This document shows, one piece after another, positions 17,850 through 26,685 of a stretch of DNA of 64,000 bases. The stretch is from Methanomethylovorans sp041447285 (GTDB lineage Archaea > Halobacteriota > Methanosarcinia > Methanosarcinales > Methanosarcinaceae), in the NCBI RefSeq assembly GCF_041447285.1, contig NZ_JBGMEB010000006.1:186001-250000 (forward strand), given 5' to 3'. Position 1 is the first letter of the stretch. Each line of letters starts with the position of its first letter. A program made the position numbers and the translations under genes. The notes under the pieces were generated by a model, which was not told the origin of the DNA, made no database searches, and was given only the letters and a program-made list of their open reading frames with translations.

Positions 17850-20687
17850 TCATTTCCTGGAAGCTTTCTCCAATACCCTTTGCAGAAACATTCCAGTATA
17901 TGATATCTCATTTTTTACTATTTTCTCAGGTGTGCCCTGGGCTATGATTTCCCCACCCTTTTCTCCACCTTCTGGTCCAAGGTCGATTATCCAGTCAGCC
18001 GTCTTTATGACATCCAGATTATGCTCAATGACTATCACTGTGTTTCCGCTGTCTACGAGTTGTTGCAGCACTTCAAGTAGTTTCTTCACATCATGGAAAT
18101 GCAGTCCTGTTGTAGGCTCATCCAGAATATACACTGTTTTACCTGTGGAGCGTCTGCTAAGTTCAGTGGCAAGTTTCACTCTTTGTGCCTCGCCGCCAGA
18201 TAATGTTGTTGAGGACTGGCCCACTTTTATGTATCCCAATCCCACATCATATAAAGTCTGAAGTTTCCTCTGGATAGCAGGAACGTTCTCAAAGAACTCC
18301 AACGCTTCTTCCACTGTCATATCCAGAACATCTGCTATATTACGATCCTTATATGTGATCTCCAGGGTCTCCCGATTATAACGTTTTCCATGGCACACTT
18401 CACAGGGCACGTATACATCAGGGAGGAAATTCATCTCTATAGTGATGGTTCCATCTCCGGAGCATGCTTCACACCTGCCTCCACGTATGTTAAAGCTGAA
18501 CCTGCCTGCCTGGTATCCTCTTGCTTTTGCAAGCTTTGTCTGTGCGAATAATTCTCTTATGGGCGTGAACAAATTAGTGTAGGTAGCAGGATTTGATCGC
18601 GGAGTTCTGCCAATAGGCGATTGATCTATAGTTATCACTTTGTCTACCAGTTCGAGTCCGCTAATAGATCTATATTTTCCAGGTCTTTCTCTGGCCCTGT
18701 TAAGCTCTTTTGCCAGCACCTTGTTGAGAGTTTCATTTATAAGTGTGCTTTTTCCGGAACCGGATACCCCCGTAATACACAACATGATACCAAGGGGAAA
18801 TTCTACATCCAGATTTTTGAGATTGTTCTCATTGGCACCGTAGAGACTAAGCTTTCCTGTGGGTTCCCGTCGTTTTTTCGGAACTTCTATGCTAAGTTCT
18901 CCACTCATGTATTTCCCGGTAAGAGAGTTCTTGTTTTCCATAATCTGTTGAGGTGTGCCTTCTGCAACGATTTCCCCACCGTGAATACCAGCACCAGGTC
19001 CCATATCCACAACATGGTCGGCACTTTCTATTGTTTCATCATCATGCTCTACTACCAGTACAGTGTTCCCTATATCCCGAAGATGTTTTAATGTATTAAT
19101 GAGCCTCAGGTTATCTCTCTGATGGAGTCCTATACTGGGTTCATCTAAGATATACAGCACTCCCATAAGGCTGGACCCTATTTGTGTGGCTAATCTGATA
19201 CGCTGAGCCTCTCCTCCTGAAAGTGTAGCTGATGACCTGCTTAGTGTCAGGTAATCAAGACCAACATCCATTAGGAATCCCAATCTTGCTTTGATCTCTT
19301 TAAGAATCAGGCGGGAGATAGTGTATTCCCTTTCATTGAGCTTTGTTTCAACATTCTGGAAGAAGTACAGAGTTTCTTCCACTGACATGTCTGTGATATC
19401 GATTATGTTCTTTCCATCAATGGTAACTGCAAGACTTGAAGGCTTGAGTCTTTTTCCATTGCACACCAGACATGGTTTGGTACTGATGTACCGTGCCATT
19501 TTTTCTTTTGTGTTGTCAGATTCTGTATTTTCGTAGGTTTTGGATATATTAGCGATAACTCCCTTGAATCTGCCAGTGTGTTGCCACACGCCTCCGGTAC
19601 GGCCGACATGGACATAGGGAATGTATTCATTCGTACCATACATTATCGCATGCTTTGCCTTTTCAGGCAGTTGCTCGTATGGTGTATCCATGGAGAATCC
19701 CATATGCTTTGCCAGGGATTCCAATGATTGCATGTAATAACCATCAGCAGTGCTCCAAGGCTCCACAGCACCTTCACGCAGGTTCAGGGATTTGTCCAGT
19801 ACGATCAGATCAGGGTCAAACTCCATTGAAGTGCCAAGGCCATGACATTCCGGGCATGCTCCCTGAGGGCTATTGAATGAGAATGCAGAAGGTTCAAGGT
19901 CCTCAAACCCAGTTCCACATTCTGGACAGGCCATTTTTTCACTGAAGGTAAGCTCATCCCCTTCAAGTATCTGTACTGTTACAGTGCCCCCACTTTTTTC
20001 CAGTGATGTCTCCACGTCCTCAGCAAGCCTATCACGGATACCTTCCTTGATAACAAGCCTGTCAACAACAATATCGATATTGTGCTTGTAATATCTACCA
20101 AGCTCTACATCCTTTGCTTCTTCAAGAGAATATATCTCTCCGTCAATGCGTACTCTTGAAAAGCCGTCTGCCAGCAGGTCTGCGATCAGTTTCTTATATT
20201 CTCCTTTCCTTTCCCGGACAAGAGGAGAGAGTATGTGGATCTTTGAGCCTTCTTTGATCTTCATTATACTGTCTACTATCTGGTCTACGCTCTGAGGTTC
20301 TATTATTCTTCCACAGTCTGGGCAGTGGCGAATGCCTATGCGGGCGTACAAAAGTCTCAGGTAATCATATATTTCGGTAACAGTACCCACTGTGGACCTG
20401 GGATTCTTGCTTGTGGTCTTCTGCTCGATAGAAATGGCCGGTGATAAACCTTCTATGTATTCTACATCGGGTTTTTCCATGAGCCCTAGGAACTGGCGGG
20501 CGTAGGCTGATAATGATTCTACATATCTGCGCTGCCCTTCGGCATATATGGTGTCAAAAGCCAGAGATGATTTACCCGAACCACTAAGCCCTGTAATAAC
20601 TATGAGTTTGTCCCTGGGTAGTGTCAGGTCGATGTTCTTAAGATTATGCTCTTTGGCACCTCGGATGATTAAATTATTCAAAGACAT
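17850..20687 (-). CDS. uvrA: Excinuclease ABC subunit A
   Basis: A 945-aa UvrA, the damage-recognition ATPase of nucleotide excision repair. Both ABC modules are complete: the first Walker A is GLSGSGKSS (residue ~33), the second GVSGSGKST (residue ~640). The signatures LSGGEAQRIRLA and LSGGEAQRVKLA and Walker B pieces LYILDEPSIGLH and VYILDEPTTGLH are present. Zinc-finger cysteines occur in CPECGTGFEDL...CPECHGLG and CEACSGDGTITIEMNFLPDVYVPC EVCHG. Length is normal. Start MSLNNLIIRGAKEHNLKN is canonical. uvrB and uvrC are not in the window. UvrA in mesophilic methanogens is generally taken as bacterial in origin. Confidence 0.97.
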   Translation of the reverse strand: MSLNNLIIRGAKEHNLKNIDLTLPRDKLIVITGLSGSGKSSLAFDTIYAEGQRRYVESLSAYARQFLGLMEKPDVEYIEGLSPAISIEQKTTSKNPRSTVGTVTEIYDYLRLLYARIGIRHCPDCGRIIEPQSVDQIVDSIMKIKEGSKIHILSPLVRERKGEYKKLIADLLADGFSRVRIDGEIYSLEEAKDVELGRYYKHNIDIVVDRLVIKEGIRDRLAEDVETSLEKSGGTVTVQILEGDELTFSEKMACPECGTGFEDLEPSAFSFNSPQGACPECHGLGTSMEFDPDLIVLDKSLNLREGAVEPWSTADGYYMQSLESLAKHMGFSMDTPYEQLPEKAKHAIMYGTNEYIPYVHVGRTGGVWQHTGRFKGVIANISKTYENTESDNTKEKMARYISTKPCLVCNGKRLKPSSLAVTIDGKNIIDITDMSVEETLYFFQNVETKLNEREYTISRLILKEIKARLGFLMDVGLDYLTLSRSSATLSGGEAQRIRLATQIGSSLMGVLYILDEPSIGLHQRDNLRLINTLKHLRDIGNTVLVVEHDDETIESADHVVDMGPGAGIHGGEIVAEGTPQQIMENKNSLTGKYMSGELSIEVPKKRREPTGKLSLYGANENNLKNLDVEFPLGIMLCITGVSGSGKSTLINETLNKVLAKELNRARERPGKYRSISGLELVDKVITIDQSPIGRTPRSNPATYTNLFTPIRELFAQTKLAKARGYQAGRFSFNIRGGRCEACSGDGTITIEMNFLPDVYVPCEVCHGKRYNRETLEITYKDRNIADVLDMTVEEALEFFENVPAIQRKLQTLYDVGLGYIKVGQSSTTLSGGEAQRVKLATELSRRSTGKTVYILDEPTTGLHFHDVKKLLEVLQQLVDSGNTVIVIEHNLDVIKTADWIIDLGPEGGEKGGEIIAQGTPEKIVKNEISYTGMFLQRVLEKASRK

Positions 20688-20936
20688 GGTCTGATAGATC
20701 TCTTTGCGATGTGTTCAACATAAAAAAGCCGTATGAGACAAAGATATTTTCCCCATATGTCCCACTTAACACCATATCATCACATTCGATTATATTTAAA
20801 TAATTCGGAGATGCTATGGCAGCACAAACTATCTTTTAATATATGATCTAAAGAATATTTCTGGTATTTGTATCCACGGAACTGTTCTTGGCTTGGAAGA
20901 GGATATTTTCCTAAGGCATTTCTTCTACTTATCCTG

Positions 20937-21089
20937 TCACAGGATAAACGTTACTATTGCCAGTATTATAAAGATGATCACAAGCCACTTTGCGATCTCC
21001 ATTGACATGCCGGCAACTCCGCGTGCTCCCAATACATAGGAAACAAAAGCTAGTATCAGAAACAGAACAGCTAATCCAATCAAACTCAT
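20937..21089 (-). CDS. DUF1328 small membrane protein (YtjA-like)
   Basis: A 50-aa ORF, easily missed for its size. It starts with ATG at 21089 after GGAGTGGTGAAAT, a good ribosome site about 34 bases from a predicted transcription start below a minus-strand TATA (CTTATAAG at 21144-21151). The protein is two hydrophobic helices joined by GARGVAGMSMEIAKW: first LIGLAVLFLILAFVSYVLG, then LVIIFIILAIVTFIL. This helix-GxxGxAG-helix pattern is that of DUF1328, small inner-membrane proteins of unknown role, often stress-linked in bacteria. A longer ORF in another frame over the same bases (20929-21126) lacks such a pattern. Confidence 0.82.
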   Translation of the reverse strand: MSLIGLAVLFLILAFVSYVLGARGVAGMSMEIAKWLVIIFIILAIVTFIL

Positions 21090-21372
21090 ATTTCACCACT
21101 CCTTCAAAATAATTTTCCATTCTCAACTATTTGAGCCAGAGTACTTATAAGTTGGCATCTAAAGAGCCTCAATAATGCATCTTATGACTATGCGGAGGCA
21201 GTAAGGGAAAATAAGTTCATATACACTGGTTTGAGGCATTTTACCAATGTATATGATCTTGGATTGGTCCTCAAAGAGGACTCTACCAGACATTATGTAT
21301 TTTTAACTACGATCATGGTTATGCTATCCCTTTGATCCCTACTCCTATAGATAATTTACAACATTACATTTC

Positions 21373-24300
21373 TCAGTGAGTCTTGATGTACTCTATCATC
21401 TTTGGTGTCAGCAGCGGCGCGATCTGCGGAAGCATGTTTGGCATCAGGTTTGCCATTGCAGCAGGCATGAGATCAGGCATCTGCTCCAGCATGTAATCTG
21501 GCATTGGCACTCTCTTTTCCACTGCCTTGAGCATCTTTGGCATGACCTTTGGCATCAGTGATGGCATGAGCAAAGGCATCATCTTCGGCATCATAGGCTT
21601 CATAAGAGCATCCATGCCCGGTACATACTTTACCGTTTTCATCATTGCCTGCATGTATGAAGGCATAGCACCGATCATGTCAGGCAGCAGTTCCACCATC
21701 ATTTCGGTCATGTTCTCCGGGACCATGAGGTCTATCATCTTGTCAAAGGTAGCCCATGCAACGAGAGCATCATTAGTTGTGTCCGGAATATCATATCCCA
21801 GGCTGCGGGCTGCCAGGGCACCAAGGTCCTGTATCTGCAGGTTCATATTGTTATCCCTTGCAGTGATCCTGAACTGCACCATGCAGCATGGGCAAAGGGC
21901 TGCCATTATATCTGCTTTTTGATCAAGTGCTTCCTGAAGGCGCACATTCCCTATCTTACCTGCTACCTTTGGTTCATCTATGAGCGTTACCACGGAACCA
22001 CAGCATAGAGCCTCCTCTCTGTTATGTTCCATTTCCCTGAACTGCACGCCCGGTATTGCTTTGAGCAATTCACGAGGTGGCTCGTAGACACCTGCACCAG
22101 CCCTGCCGATATGGCATGAGTCGTGCCATGCGACAACCTTGTTCAGTGGCACCTTGAACTTTGGTTTCAGTACATCCAATTTATCTACCAGCACTTCAGA
22201 ATAATGCTTGGCTTCGATGTTGAAATCCATTCCCAATTTCTTGGCCCACTGTGGATATAGAGTCCTCCACATCAAGAGACATGCTGGACATGAAGTGACA
22301 ACTGTCTTAACTCCTTTTTTCTGCATGTTTGCAGTGTTCATCTTCATTATCTTCTCGAAGATATCCCACTTTCCTGCAACAAGCATCGGTATACCACAGC
22401 ATGCTTCCTTGTCACCAAGGTATGTGAATTCGATTCCGGCTTCATCAAGCAGACGTACAGCACCAACAGCTACATCTTTCTCAACAAAAGATGCAGTACA
22501 GCCTGCAAAATAGGCCACTTCAGCTTTATCCTTTATCTTAGCACGGATATCGTTTGGCATCCATCCATCCCTGTCCTTTCTGTAGTTAGCCCAGATGTTT
22601 CTTTCCTTTTCAAGGCTCTGTGCCATTATCTCAAACGGTGGGATGGTCATCATTTTCTTCTTCTGAACAAAGTTCTCCCTGAGTGTCATCCAGGAACGTT
22701 CGATGGGAAGGTCAAGCTGACAGTAATGGTCACACATCTCACATGTGGTGCATGCCAAGAATGTGTCTACCTGTTCCTGATCAAGTTCAGCTCTGCCAGC
22801 AATGTACTCTTTCAGGAAGAACCACTTTCCACGGGGCGATTGTGATTCCCATCCCCGGCCATAATACTGGTCGCATTCGCGTACACAGTAACCACATTGC
22901 GCACAGGTGTAAGCGTGAGATAGGACTTCTCCAGGTATGCCTTTCTGGTCGGTGAACTCATGTGCACTGACCCCCGAACGATTGCCTACGAAACGGGCAA
23001 GTGGCTCAAAGCTCTTTGCCATGGTAAGTCCGGTCTTCATCAGGGATTTTCCTGTTAGAGTTTCAGGATTCATTATATCTTTTGGATCAACCTGCTTTTT
23101 AAGTTCCTGGATCTTAGCCAGTTTATCTCCGAATACCTTGTCAGCATTTTTCGCAAAGTACATTCCGGATGTGTATATCCGTCCTTCATTTTCTTCTGCG
23201 ATCTTTACTATACTAATGGCAAGTGGAAAGGCCATATTATATTTGAAAGAGCGCTCAGAATGGGGCATAAAACACAGGAGGACAGCCTGATCACCTTTAG
23301 CAACCATGCCTTCCACGAGTACAGGAAGAGCTATTTTCTTATTGATTTCATCAAAAACCTTTCCAATGCTGGACACAGGTACAATTACTTCTGCCGGGAT
23401 GAATGATGGTCCGAGCCTTTTGACCTTCATGGACCTGAACCATTCTTCAGTCTCATGCTTCGCGATCTCATCTGGCAATATCTCCCCGCCAGTTTCCTTA
23501 ATGATGCCTTCAAGTGCACTTACATCCCTGGACTCTGGATACGCGAAATTACAAATGTATGCTTTGGGAAGTTCGGGCCTGTGGTCATCCACAGGTTCCC
23601 CGTAATGTGTCTTCGGAGGTGCCCTGTTTTTCATTTGTGCCCATTGAGGATTAATAAATGATACTGACCAGAGGGGCACCTTACGCTCTCCTACAAGAGC
23701 AATGGCTTTTTGCATGCTTGTGGCATCCGGGAATTTTGCAGATATAGCTGCGGTTTTCTCAAACTCTCTTACCTTCAGAGTAACCTGGGTTATGATACCA
23801 ATGGTACCCATGGTACCTACGATCTTTTGTAGCTCGTCGCCAGTGAAGTCTTTTATTTCTCCATTGGGGAGCACAACCCTGGCACTATCCATTGTGTCCT
23901 GTGACCATCCATACTCATAACTACCATATCCCAAACCGTTCTGCGCAAGCCAACCGCCAACTGTGGCAGACATTGCACTTGAAGGTACCGCCTGTACTGC
24001 AAGCCCTTCTTTAATCAGTTTGGATTCCAGTTTTTCCCAGACAATACCTGCTCCTACAGTAACTCTCATGTTCTCTTTATCAATACTGATTATCTTGCGC
24101 ATAGGAGTTACATCTGCAATGATACCGCCTTTTGTGGGTATGACACCGCCATACCCGGATGATGCACCTGCCCGGGGGACAACAGCTATCTCATATTTCC
24201 GGGCAAATTCCATGAGTTTTACAGCCTGTTCTTCATTCCTTACTTTTACTATAGCTGCAGGCTCTGTTTTTCCTAAGAATGTCTTTACAACAGGGGGAAG

Positions 24301-24420
24301 TGATCCCACGTCATGTGTATAAAAGTGTCTTTCCTTCTTTTTGAAATTGGCCCCTTCTCCAAAAATGGATGCAAGCTCTTTCTTTTGCTGTTCGTTCAAT
24401 TCATAGACTGCTTTTACCAT
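21373..24420 (-). CDS. FAD-linked oxidase/Fe-S oxidoreductase fusion with Met-Pro-rich tail (lactate/glycolate dehydrogenase-like)
   Basis: A 1015-aa fusion. Residues ~50-240 are a GlcD/VAO-type FAD domain (EIAVVPRAGASSGYGGVIPT), followed by the FAD-oxidase C-terminal domain to ~470. Two [4Fe-4S] motifs follow at ~510-590: CAQCGYCVRECDQYYGRG and CTTCEMCDHYCQLDLP. Next are two CCG (HdrD/GlpC-type) domains at ~640-860 with GCTASF, ACCGIP, SCPACL, HDSCHIGR, LCCGS and CPCC. The organisation matches D-lactate/glycolate-type dehydrogenases that pass electrons to a membrane carrier or heterodisulfide chemistry. The last ~118 residues hold 27 methionines in MP-type repeats and belong to no catalytic domain I know. 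Single gene; divergent from pyruvate kinase. Confidence 0.88.
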   Translation of the reverse strand: MVKAVYELNEQQKKELASIFGEGANFKKKERHFYTHDVGSLPPVVKTFLGKTEPAAIVKVRNEEQAVKLMEFARKYEIAVVPRAGASSGYGGVIPTKGGIIADVTPMRKIISIDKENMRVTVGAGIVWEKLESKLIKEGLAVQAVPSSAMSATVGGWLAQNGLGYGSYEYGWSQDTMDSARVVLPNGEIKDFTGDELQKIVGTMGTIGIITQVTLKVREFEKTAAISAKFPDATSMQKAIALVGERKVPLWSVSFINPQWAQMKNRAPPKTHYGEPVDDHRPELPKAYICNFAYPESRDVSALEGIIKETGGEILPDEIAKHETEEWFRSMKVKRLGPSFIPAEVIVPVSSIGKVFDEINKKIALPVLVEGMVAKGDQAVLLCFMPHSERSFKYNMAFPLAISIVKIAEENEGRIYTSGMYFAKNADKVFGDKLAKIQELKKQVDPKDIMNPETLTGKSLMKTGLTMAKSFEPLARFVGNRSGVSAHEFTDQKGIPGEVLSHAYTCAQCGYCVRECDQYYGRGWESQSPRGKWFFLKEYIAGRAELDQEQVDTFLACTTCEMCDHYCQLDLPIERSWMTLRENFVQKKKMMTIPPFEIMAQSLEKERNIWANYRKDRDGWMPNDIRAKIKDKAEVAYFAGCTASFVEKDVAVGAVRLLDEAGIEFTYLGDKEACCGIPMLVAGKWDIFEKIMKMNTANMQKKGVKTVVTSCPACLLMWRTLYPQWAKKLGMDFNIEAKHYSEVLVDKLDVLKPKFKVPLNKVVAWHDSCHIGRAGAGVYEPPRELLKAIPGVQFREMEHNREEALCCGSVVTLIDEPKVAGKIGNVRLQEALDQKADIMAALCPCCMVQFRITARDNNMNLQIQDLGALAARSLGYDIPDTTNDALVAWATFDKMIDLMVPENMTEMMVELLPDMIGAMPSYMQAMMKTVKYVPGMDALMKPMMPKMMPLLMPSLMPKVMPKMLKAVEKRVPMPDYMLEQMPDLMPAAMANLMPNMLPQIAPLLTPKMIEYIKTH

Positions 24421-24454
24421 ACTTCTTACCCCATGTGATTTGATGAATAACTAC

Positions 24455-24530
24455 AGTACTGATGTTGTGTGGCAGTAGTATTTAAATAAATGCGAGTACT
24501 GTCAAAAATTTAGTCTCAATGGAAGTACTG
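24455..24530. promoter_or_regulatory. Three AGTACTG repeats between the divergent oxidoreductase and pyruvate kinase genes
   Basis: AGTACTG occurs at 24455-24461, 24495-24501 and 24524-24530 inside a 180-bp divergent promoter region. The core AGTACT is itself palindromic. Repeated motifs at a divergent promoter are consistent with a shared regulator, but none is known here. Confidence 0.4.
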
Positions 24531-24600
24531 ATTCATAATTAATATACGGAAATGATAAAAAGTATCACAGACAATCTTTTACTTATAATCGGAGTGTAGC

Positions 24601-26040
24601 ATGATACTTTCTGATCATAAGACCAAAATAGTATGTACTATCGGGCCATCCTCCTCATCTGAAGAAATGATCCGGGGTTTAATACTTCGGGGAATGAATG
24701 TAGCCCGCCTGAATTTCTCTCATGGAGAGCTGTCTGACCACAGGGAGATCATCTACAGAATACGGAAAATATCCCGCGAGATGGATAAGATCGTTCCTAT
24801 ACTTGTGGATCTGCCCGGTCCCAAGATAAGGATTGGTACTCTTTCCAAGGAGCCACTTCTTCTCCAACAAGGGGAAATCGTGATTCTCACTTCATCTGCA
24901 GAATTCATGGGTGACTCTTTTATACCAGTGGATTTTCCAAAACTTACAGAAAGTGTTTCTCCTGGCAGCCTGATCTACATAAATGATGGTTTTTTGCAAT
25001 TGGAATGCCTTGAAGTTTCAGGGCAAAATGTGAAATGTAAAGTAATAGTGGGTGGTGAGCTTACATCTCACAAAGGCGTTAATCTGCCAGGTTCTGATGT
25101 GTTTCTTGAACCAGTTACTGAGAATGACTTAAAGGTAATTGATTTTTCATTGGAGGAAGGGCTTGACTGTTTCAGCATATCCTTCATTGAATCTGCAGAT
25201 GATATAAAAAAGATAAGAGAATATGCTGAGTCCAAGGAAAAAAAAGTATTTCTTGTTGCAAAGATCGAAAGGGAAAAAGCTGTTAAGAATATTGACAGCA
25301 TCCTGCTGGAAGCAGATGCCATAATGATCGCAAGAGGCGATCTTGGTGTGGAGATTCCCATAGAAGATGTACCTATAGTACAGAAGAAGATCATTCATAA
25401 GGCCAATCTTCTTAGTATCCCCGTGATCACCGCTACCCAGATGCTGGAGTCCATGACCTCTAACATACGCCCTACCCGTGCTGAGGCAACAGATGTGGCC
25501 AATGCCATTATAGATGGCACAGATGCCGTTATGCTATCCGCTGAAACCGCTGTAGGCAAATACCCTCTTGCTACCGTTGAAATGATGGCCAAAATTGCCA
25601 CGAAAACTGAAAAATGGCGCGGTACTTCCAAGACTGGTATATCTCAGATGAAAAAAGCTATGGCAAAGATGCAATTGCAGATAGATGATATAATCTCCTT
25701 GCAAATAAATGAAGCTCTGCAGCAATTGCCTATTAAGTATGTGCTTGTTCCCACGGCATCCGGTGAAACCTGCAGGCGAGTTTCCCGTTTCAGACCAGAT
25801 GTGTGGGTCATAGGGTTTAGCAGGTACCCACATACATGCAACATTATGGCTTTCCAGTATGGTGTGCATCCTATATTTGTAAAAGGGCAAGTCACTGATT
25901 GGGAACAAAAAGCCTTTGAAAAACTTCGGCAATATGCTCTTTATATTCCTGGGGAATTGGTTATTATTACCCAAGGGCAAACTGCCGGGCATGGAATAAA
26001 GGGAGGAACAAACCTGCTCAAGTTCATCCGGCTGGAATAA
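24601..26040 (+). CDS. pyk: Pyruvate kinase
   Basis: A 479-aa enzyme converting phosphoenolpyruvate + ADP to pyruvate + ATP. Seen: the N-terminal TKIVCTIGPSS; ARLNFSHG; the catalytic Lys segment FLVAKIEREKAV; MIARGDLGVEIPIE; and ITATQMLESMTSNIRPTRAEATDVANAI, which includes the family signature. The C-terminal allosteric-type domain is present. Length is standard. The start is ATG at 24601 (MILSDHKTKIVCTIG), after CGGAGTGTAGC. It diverges from the lactate-dehydrogenase-like gene across a region with AGTACTG repeats, hinting at linked pyruvate/lactate metabolism. Its stop codon is 2 bp from that of the convergent msrA. Confidence 0.96.
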   Translation: MILSDHKTKIVCTIGPSSSSEEMIRGLILRGMNVARLNFSHGELSDHREIIYRIRKISREMDKIVPILVDLPGPKIRIGTLSKEPLLLQQGEIVILTSSAEFMGDSFIPVDFPKLTESVSPGSLIYINDGFLQLECLEVSGQNVKCKVIVGGELTSHKGVNLPGSDVFLEPVTENDLKVIDFSLEEGLDCFSISFIESADDIKKIREYAESKEKKVFLVAKIEREKAVKNIDSILLEADAIMIARGDLGVEIPIEDVPIVQKKIIHKANLLSIPVITATQMLESMTSNIRPTRAEATDVANAIIDGTDAVMLSAETAVGKYPLATVEMMAKIATKTEKWRGTSKTGISQMKKAMAKMQLQIDDIISLQINEALQQLPIKYVLVPTASGETCRRVSRFRPDVWVIGFSRYPHTCNIMAFQYGVHPIFVKGQVTDWEQKAFEKLRQYALYIPGELVIITQGQTAGHGIKGGTNLLKFIRLE

Positions 26041-26042
26041 TC

Positions 26043-26519
26043 TCAGTGGATCATACAGCCACCGATACCTCCTTTTTCAAAGTATTGCTGATGATATTCC
26101 TCTGCTCTGTAGAAAGTTGATGCAGGTACTATTTCAGTAACAATGGGCTTTTTGAACTTACCGGATATTTGAGCAGTTTCCTTAGAAGCAACTGCTTCAG
26201 ATCTTTGTTGTTCACTATGGTAGAAGATAACTGATCTGTATTGAGTACCAATATCCGGTCCCTGGCGATTGAGTGTGGTCGGATCGTGAAGGTTCCAGAA
26301 CACTTCAAGCAATTGGGTATAACTTACTATAGAAGGATCAAAAAGAAGGTCAACTGCTTCAGCGTGTCCTGTCCTTCCGGTACACACGTCTTTGTATGTC
26401 GGATCTTCAAAATGTCCGCCTGTATATCCCACAGCTGTTGCTATTACTCCTTTTACTCGTCTGAAATTAGCTTCTACTCCCCAGAAACATCCTGCTGCAA
26501 ATGTAGCCTTTTCCATCAA
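26043..26519 (-). CDS. msrA: Peptide methionine sulfoxide reductase MsrA
   Basis: A 158-aa enzyme reducing methionine-S-sulfoxide in proteins. The active site GCFWGVEANFRRVKGV is at residues ~9-25 (catalytic Cys in GCFWG), and GHAEAV and YHSEQQ complete the pocket. There are no further Cys in the usual C-terminal resolving position; the single late Cys is in GGCMIH at the very end and may resolve. Start MMEKATFAAGCFWG follows GGGGAGTGAAAAT. Convergent with pyk, 2 bp apart. It lies near an oxidoreductase extremely rich in methionine, which may be coincidence. Confidence 0.96.
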   Translation of the reverse strand: MMEKATFAAGCFWGVEANFRRVKGVIATAVGYTGGHFEDPTYKDVCTGRTGHAEAVDLLFDPSIVSYTQLLEVFWNLHDPTTLNRQGPDIGTQYRSVIFYHSEQQRSEAVASKETAQISGKFKKPIVTEIVPASTFYRAEEYHQQYFEKGGIGGCMIH

Positions 26520-26685
26520 TTTTCACTCCCCAATTCTCATTAATTCGACAATTTATATTTGTTTCTTATCTCATTTGCTATATGATTTTTGTCATTTTTT
26601 ATATGTAGGAACCAACTTTCCGCCAATGAGAAAGTATATATTTGGCTTGTATATATTATGCGCATATTCTTTCAAGAGGTGAATC

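Noticed and set aside
20929..21126. 65-aa minus-strand ORF
   Set aside because: It overlaps the DUF1328 gene in another frame, which has the better ribosome site and a recognisable two-helix pattern.
21135..21332. Plus-strand frame of ~66 codons (NNASYDYAEAVRENKF...YTGLRHFTNVYDLG) upstream of DUF1328
   Set aside because: It reads somewhat protein-like but has no start codon near its beginning, no ribosome site, and I recognise no family; it may be a gene relic or chance.
21376..21922. Plus-strand ORFs opposite the Met-rich tail and CCG domain
   Set aside because: They are mirror images of the strongly biased Met/Pro codons of the real minus-strand gene.
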